NCBI GenBank assembly: GCA_947626365.1
Contig: CANQRW010000007.1
Location: 1 to 64,000, forward strand
Direction: 5' to 3'
Origin: an uncultured Lachnospiraceae bacterium
GTDB lineage: Bacteria; Bacillota; Clostridia; Lachnospirales; Lachnospiraceae
DNA length: 64,000 bases
Under the pieces are notes generated by a model. The model was not told the origin of the DNA and searched no databases. It saw only the letters and a program-made list of their open reading frames with translations. Made by a program: the position numbers and the translations under genes. How positions within the stretch are numbered: the first letter of the stretch is position 1; each line of letters starts with the position of its first letter. This document shows positions 58,796-64,000 of the stretch, piece after piece.

Positions 58796-60199
58796 TTATG
58801 ATGAAGTCGCTGTTTCGATTTCCTTATTGATGCCATCAATCAACATATCTGTGCAGGTCTCTGCGTCTTCTACGCCATAACTCAAAGACTGAATTGTCAG
58901 AGTGTAAACGCCATCAGGAGCTTTAAGCGCTGCCCTTTCTGTAAAAATATCCAGCTTAAAAGTACTCCAGGCCAATAATTTTTCATTCATATCCGCAACT
59001 TTGCTGCCTTCTGTATCCACGTACTTCACCGCATTTTTATTGCATGGAATTCCTCTGCTGTCACCTAAGATTTCAGCGCCCTCCTGATCGCCGAACAAGA
59101 ACTGAATCAGGGCTGCCGCTTCCGCCGGATGCTCGCTGGTGGCGGTAATCGCAATTACCTGTGATGCTTTCAGCGGGCCGCCATGATAATCGCCCATCTC
59201 AACCATATCGCCTACCACGATCTCTCCTTCTGTCACCACATCTTCATACTTCGCAATATTGGTATCCCATACCATAGCTCCTGCATAATGTCCGTTAATC
59301 CAGCTTTCGCTGCTCTCCAGTAATTCAGAAGTCCCTTCCCCTGCCAGTTTTGAGGAATCCGGAATTACATGCCTTTCTTCCAGTTCCTTAATGAATTTCA
59401 GGCCTTCCAGTACTTCTTCTCTGGAATATTGCAGCTGATTGTCCTTAATCCATTCTTTTCCATATCTGCACTGCAGATAGTAAATCATCAAATGAATCTT
59501 AGCATAATCGGCAACCGCAAACGGATAGTAGGATCCATCTCCATAAGCGGCAAATATATCGCCAGCCTCAAAAAGTTCATCCAATGTAGTCGGAATTTTC
59601 GCTCCTACCAAATCATACGTTGTTTTATTCCAGATAAATCCACGTCCCGTATTCGCGATCGGCAGTGCCTGCAGCGAACCATTTATGGTATAAAATGCCT
59701 TATCAGAGTCCTCATACTGCGACAGATCGATAATATCTGACACCTTATTCAAATCGAAAAATGTGTCGCCCTTTGGAGAATAAGCAAATACCCAGTCCAT
59801 ATTTAACTGAATGACGTCCGCGGCGGAACCGGCTTTCAATCCTAATGCCACTTTCTCCTCATGACCGTTAAATGCCTCATATTCAGCTTCTACCGTTATA
59901 TTCGGATACTTTGCCTCGAACGCTTCTATTGCCTTCAGGGTCTTTTCATGGCGGGAATCGCCGCCCCACCAGTTGAACCTTAAAGTAATCGGATCCGTAG
60001 TATTGATCGTAAGTCCGTCTTCTTCCGGTTCTTTCTCGGTCTCAGCTGCCGCGGCCGCAGTCGTTTCCGCAGTTTCCGCGGTTACAGGCTCTTCCGCAAC
60101 CGCGGGCTCTTCCTTCTGGCTTGGCATACAACCCGCCAATGACACCGTCAGGGCCCCGACGAGCACAAGGCTCACCATACGCTTCACACTTTTTTTCAT
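58796..60199 (-). CDS. Sugar ABC transporter substrate-binding lipoprotein
   Basis: Lipobox VSLAGCMPS; ITLRFNWWGGDSRHEKTLKAIEAFEAKYPNITVEAEY. Confidence 0.92.
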   Translation of the reverse strand: MKKSVKRMVSLVLVGALTVSLAGCMPSQKEEPAVAEEPVTAETAETTAAAAAETEKEPEEDGLTINTTDPITLRFNWWGGDSRHEKTLKAIEAFEAKYPNITVEAEYEAFNGHEEKVALGLKAGSAADVIQLNMDWVFAYSPKGDTFFDLNKVSDIIDLSQYEDSDKAFYTINGSLQALPIANTGRGFIWNKTTYDLVGAKIPTTLDELFEAGDIFAAYGDGSYYPFAVADYAKIHLMIYYLQCRYGKEWIKDNQLQYSREEVLEGLKFIKELEERHVIPDSSKLAGEGTSELLESSESWINGHYAGAMVWDTNIAKYEDVVTEGEIVVGDMVEMGDYHGGPLKASQVIAITATSEHPAEAAALIQFLFGDQEGAEILGDSRGIPCNKNAVKYVDTEGSKVADMNEKLLAWSTFKLDIFTERAALKAPDGVYTLTIQSLSYGVEDAETCTDMLIDGINKEIETATSS

Positions 60200-60242
60200 A
60201 CCTAAAACCTCCTTAAATTTATTTAACATTTTATAGCTATCT

Positions 60243-61091
60243 TTATCCTTTCAAACCGCCGGCGGAAATACCATCTACAAAGGAATCCTGAGCAATGAAA
60301 AATACCACCAACGACGGGATCATGGCGATCAGCGACATAGCTAATATACGATTCCAGTCGAATCCGGCTTCCGTATCCATGGATAGCCGCAGGAAAATAG
60401 AAACCGGATACTTTCTTACAGAGTTGATATAAATCAGCGGCCCCATAAAGTCATTAGAAGCCCACATAAACTGAAACAGGGCACAGGATACGATAGATGG
60501 CTTTAACATAGGCACAATGATATACCATAACCTCTGCACCACATTGCAGCCGTCGATTTCCGCCGCTTCCTCCAGTTCTCTGGGAATTCCTCTCAGGAAC
60601 TGGATCAGCATATATACAAAGAACGTATCTCCCGCCAGCATGGATGGGATCACAATCGGCAGGTAGGAGTTCAGCCACCCGATCTCATTAAAAAGGATAT
60701 ATTGCGGGGCATTTAATACTACCTGCGGCAAAAACAGCGTGGATAGAAGTACAGCAAAGAAAATCTTCTTTCCCACAAACTGAAATCTGGCAAACCCATA
60801 AGCCGTTACGGTTGCGGAGATTACGGTTACAATCACTTTGGGAATCACAAATTTATAGGTATTTCCCATAAAATGCAGCAGCGTCATGCCTTCATAGCCT
60901 TTGTAACCGTTCCGATACCCATCCAGAGTCGGATTAACCGGAAAAATACTGGCGCTGGAAAATAATTCCGCATTCGTTTTAAAAGATGCGCCAATCATCC
61001 AGCAAAGCGGATAAATCATGACAATGCCAAGTGTGATCAGCAGCAAATATCTCAGGAAAGTGTTCAATCTGGCTCGTTCCTTTTTCCCCAT
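60243..61091 (-). CDS. Carbohydrate ABC transporter permease (MalG/LplC-like)
   Basis: MIYPLCWMIGASFKTNAE..., EAA loop ELEEAAEIDGCNVVQRLWYIIVPMLKP. Confidence 0.93.
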   Translation of the reverse strand: MGKKERARLNTFLRYLLLITLGIVMIYPLCWMIGASFKTNAELFSSASIFPVNPTLDGYRNGYKGYEGMTLLHFMGNTYKFVIPKVIVTVISATVTAYGFARFQFVGKKIFFAVLLSTLFLPQVVLNAPQYILFNEIGWLNSYLPIVIPSMLAGDTFFVYMLIQFLRGIPRELEEAAEIDGCNVVQRLWYIIVPMLKPSIVSCALFQFMWASNDFMGPLIYINSVRKYPVSIFLRLSMDTEAGFDWNRILAMSLIAMIPSLVVFFIAQDSFVDGISAGGLKG

Positions 61092-61097
61092 ATCAGC

Positions 61098-61994
61098 CTA
61101 CCTCCCATCTTCATCGGCATAATATACCCAGTACTTCTGACTGATAAACGCAACCGCCGTGAATGTCATGATGATCAGGAACAAAAGCCAGGCAATCGCG
61201 CTTGCCATACCCATTTCATACCGTTTAAACGCCTCATTATACACGAGCAGTGATGCCAATGTCGTAGACCTTAAAGGCCCTCCCTGAGTAATGATGAACG
61301 GTCCGTTAAATTCCTGGAACTTATGACACAGCTGCGTTACAAAATTATAGAAAATAACCGGTGTGATCAGGGGTACCGTGATGTTAAAAAACCGTTCCCA
61401 CCTTCCGGCGCCATCTATGGTCGCGGCCTCATAAAGGTCTGCCGAAACACCTTTTAGCGCAGCCAAAAAAATCACCATGGGGGAGCCGAATTGCCATACT
61501 TTCAAAAGAATGATGACAAAGAAAGCCCCATTCGGATCGCCCAGCCAGTTAAAAGCCGGAATTCCCAATTTCCCGATCAAAATATTGATAAGTCCTTCTG
61601 TCTTAAAAAGGAATTTCCATAATACAGCGATAGACACGGAACCGCCCAAAATAGAAGGCACATAATAAATGGTACGAAACAGGTTCACACCGCGGATCTT
61701 ATCACTCAAAATATATGCCACAAATAATGCAAAGATCAATTCCAGCGGGACTGTCAAAAATGCGTATTTAAACGTCTGAACAAACGCTTTAATAATCAAT
61801 TTGTCGCTCAAAATCGTTTGATAATTCTTAAAACCGGCAAAAGACGCTGATTTGAACATATTGTAATCGTGGAAACTATACACCAGAGATGCCAAAAACG
61901 GATATAATTTGAAAATACAGAATCCAGCCAGCCATGGTAAAATAAAAGCCAGGCCGATATTCCTCTTCCAGAAACCCTTCTTCTTATTTTTCAT
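61098..61994 (-). CDS. Carbohydrate ABC transporter permease (MalF/LplB-like)
   Basis: FILPWLAGFCIFKLYPFLASLVYSFHDY, EAA loop DLYEAATIDGAGRWERFFNITVPLITP. Confidence 0.93.
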   Translation of the reverse strand: MKNKKKGFWKRNIGLAFILPWLAGFCIFKLYPFLASLVYSFHDYNMFKSASFAGFKNYQTILSDKLIIKAFVQTFKYAFLTVPLELIFALFVAYILSDKIRGVNLFRTIYYVPSILGGSVSIAVLWKFLFKTEGLINILIGKLGIPAFNWLGDPNGAFFVIILLKVWQFGSPMVIFLAALKGVSADLYEAATIDGAGRWERFFNITVPLITPVIFYNFVTQLCHKFQEFNGPFIITQGGPLRSTTLASLLVYNEAFKRYEMGMASAIAWLLFLIIMTFTAVAFISQKYWVYYADEDGR

Positions 61995-62005
61995 ATCTGA
62001 TCTCC

Positions 62006-63409
62006 TTATTTTTTCCAACCCTCCGGAAGATAGTCTGCGGTATTTTGAATCATGTCTTTTACTAATTCTCTTATTTTACTTTCCTCTGTACATTTTGCCT
62101 GCACCAGCGGATCTGTCATAAATGCCTGCACCACCAGTTCCATACTGCAGCTCTTTGATGCTTCCAGTATCCTCTCATGATTTTCAATATGCGGCATCAT
62201 AAGCGCCTTTATCTCTTCTGAAACGCTCCCAGCCTGAACCGGCCTTATATGATCCCTGGAAAATACCGCATTGGTTTCCACTACTGCTGTCCTTGGCAAA
62301 TTAGCGATCTGGCCGTTCGTATTGGGAATATTTACATTACTCACTACCCGGCCCAGTCCTGCCAGCGCCTTAATCAAAAGCACGCCCTCTTCTCCTGACG
62401 GCAAAAGCTCCATCTTCTCTTTTCCTGCCAGCAGCCTGGCTCTTCTGCTTAAACGATCCGCGTACTGCTTTTTTCTAAAATCTACGGTAGTCAGTCCAAA
62501 CTTCCACGCTTTCACCGTCTCAGGGTCCTTCAAATAGGTATCTCCCGGCATAAACTCGGAAAGATGCCGATCGCCGGCCGCCGCGATATAACCGTATTTA
62601 TTGAAAAGATCCATCTTCACTCTATGTCTGCAGTTAAACGTAGATTTTTCCCACGGGCGCTCAGGATCATCATATCCTTCCTCAAAATTCTTCTCAATAT
62701 ACGCTTTGTAGATCGGAAACAGATCCGCATTTTTATAGGAAGCCTCATCAAACCAGGTGAAATGATTAATTCCCAGTACGTTGACATGAATATCTCTCCG
62801 GTCGATTTTTTCCAAATGCAGGGCCTCTTTGGCAATACCCGCCAGGACTTTCTGCGTCCCAAATACTTCATGGCAGCATCCGAACGCCTTAATTTCCGGA
62901 AACGTGTCATATAAACTCTTTACGCATAGGGTCATAGGATTCGTATAGTTAATTACCCACGCTTTAGGACAATACGCCTTAATCGCCTCCGCGATCTCCA
63001 CATACATCGGCAAAGTCCGAAGACCTCTGATCATGCCGCCAGGTCCTGCCGTATCTCCCACCGACTGGTAGATACCCAGGCGCTCCGGTAAATGGACATC
63101 AGAACTCATTTCTTCCAATGTGCCCGGCAATATGGAAATAAGCACAAAATCTGCCCCTGACAATGTTTCCTTTAAACTATCTGTCACCTCATAATCCCAA
63201 TTGCCTACACATTCCTCTCTGTCTCTCAATTGATTGCCTATAATCATATTTTCCTCTGCCGCCGCAGAGTCAATATCATACAGACGAACCGTTCCGCTAA
63301 GAGACGGCTCCAAAGCCAAATCTGCCATCAATTTCCAGGCCCATAATTTTGAACCGCCGCCAATATAGGCCATCTGTATGTCAGTTACGTAATTTTCACT
63401 CCATTTCAT
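62006..63409 (-). CDS. Glycoside hydrolase family 4 (alpha-galacturonidase/LplD-like candidate)
   Basis: MAYIGGGSKLWAWKLMADLAL, NYTNPMTLC, CCHEVFGTQ, LGINHFTWF. Confidence 0.9.
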   Translation of the reverse strand: MKWSENYVTDIQMAYIGGGSKLWAWKLMADLALEPSLSGTVRLYDIDSAAAEENMIIGNQLRDREECVGNWDYEVTDSLKETLSGADFVLISILPGTLEEMSSDVHLPERLGIYQSVGDTAGPGGMIRGLRTLPMYVEIAEAIKAYCPKAWVINYTNPMTLCVKSLYDTFPEIKAFGCCHEVFGTQKVLAGIAKEALHLEKIDRRDIHVNVLGINHFTWFDEASYKNADLFPIYKAYIEKNFEEGYDDPERPWEKSTFNCRHRVKMDLFNKYGYIAAAGDRHLSEFMPGDTYLKDPETVKAWKFGLTTVDFRKKQYADRLSRRARLLAGKEKMELLPSGEEGVLLIKALAGLGRVVSNVNIPNTNGQIANLPRTAVVETNAVFSRDHIRPVQAGSVSEEIKALMMPHIENHERILEASKSCSMELVVQAFMTDPLVQAKCTEESKIRELVKDMIQNTADYLPEGWKK

Positions 63410-63491
63410 TCTGTTTCCCTCCCTAATCGTGTGATATATTTTAACGCTGTATCTATGATATTAGAAATTTCTATTTTTTTCGAGGTTATGT

Positions 63492-63525
63492 ATTGATTAT
63501 ATTACACAAATATATTATAATCAAT
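63492..63525. promoter_or_regulatory. Perfect 10-bp dyad in divergent promoter region (candidate LysR operator)
   Basis: ATTGATTATA-n14-TATAATCAAT between the GH4 operon and the LysR gene. Confidence 0.5.
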
Positions 63526-63573
63526 TTTAATATTTTTAATATGATATAAATATGATTTATATAGGAGGACATT

Positions 63574-64000
63574 ATGCAGCCAAACATGGAATATATCTAT
63601 ACAATTTATGAACTTGGCAGTATCAAGCAGGCAGCCGAACATCTTTGCATCACCCAGCCTGCTTTGAGCATCTCATTAAAGAAAACGGAAGAAGAATTAG
63701 GAGAACCCATTTTTGACCGCAGCACGCGTCCCTTAGAACTTACGCCTGCCGGAAAGATTTACATTGATGGAGTGAAAGAAATTTCTCGTATTGAAGGAAA
63801 CATGAAAACAGCCATTTCCGATCTGTCTGATATGAATACAGGAACACTGATTATCGGCGGAACCCAATATTTTACCTCATATATCCTTCCTCCCGTTCTG
63901 AAACATTATATAGAGTTATATCCCCATATAAAGATTTCCATAGAAGAATCTAATTCCGAACAGATCCTTAAGAAACTGTTGAACAATCAAGTTGACATCA
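63574..64000 (+). CDS. LysR family transcriptional regulator (truncated by window edge)
   Basis: MQPNMEYIYTIYELGSIKQAAEHLCITQPALSISLKKTEEELGEPIFDRSTRPLELTPAGKIY; RBS ataggagg. Confidence 0.93.
   Translation, partial: MQPNMEYIYTIYELGSIKQAAEHLCITQPALSISLKKTEEELGEPIFDRSTRPLELTPAGKIYIDGVKEISRIEGNMKTAISDLSDMNTGTLIIGGTQYFTSYILPPVLKHYIELYPHIKISIEESNSEQILKKLLNNQVDI

Overview
This 64 kb window looks like a chromosomal segment of an anaerobic, spore-forming Firmicute, probably Lachnospiraceae/Clostridia. That assignment is inferred from gene content: an alpha/beta SASP, a clostridial rpmB/Asp23/DAK2/recG neighbourhood, Nfn, and a split B12 methionine synthase. I saw no rRNA, tRNA, CRISPR array, IS transposase or phage structural gene. 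Most of the window is ordinary: xanthine dehydrogenase-like genes, recG/yloV/yloU/rpmB, pyrKDEF, deoB, nfnAB, a moxR-DUF58-DUF4129 cluster, ferritin, metF/metH, ttcA-like, a sigma/anti-sigma pair, GH51/GH28, topB, galM, a phosphohexomutase and asd. The right end (50-64 kb) is a sugar-acid/pectin-type catabolic region with three enolase-superfamily enzymes, a DASS permease, an lplABCD-like ABC/GH4 operon and two LysR regulators. The points most worth a second look are: (1) an AT-richer two-gene module, an SMC/ABC-like ATPase plus a small protein with TOPRIM-like E...DxD motifs, inserted next to rpmB and resembling a split OLD/PARIS/AbiL-type defence system; (2) a dispersed hairpin repeat (core TTTGCATACTGACGTAATC) in at least four places, one beside that module and two flanking asd; (3) many short tandem direct repeats (10-38 bp units) at gene junctions, often spanning a stop codon or duplicating a ribosome-binding site; (4) an in-frame GNAT-C_GCAxxG fusion, a rhodanese-TtcA fusion with a Cys-rich mini-gene, and Ala/Gly/Ser-rich insertions in several conserved enzymes. 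All family calls come from reading motifs, without database searches.
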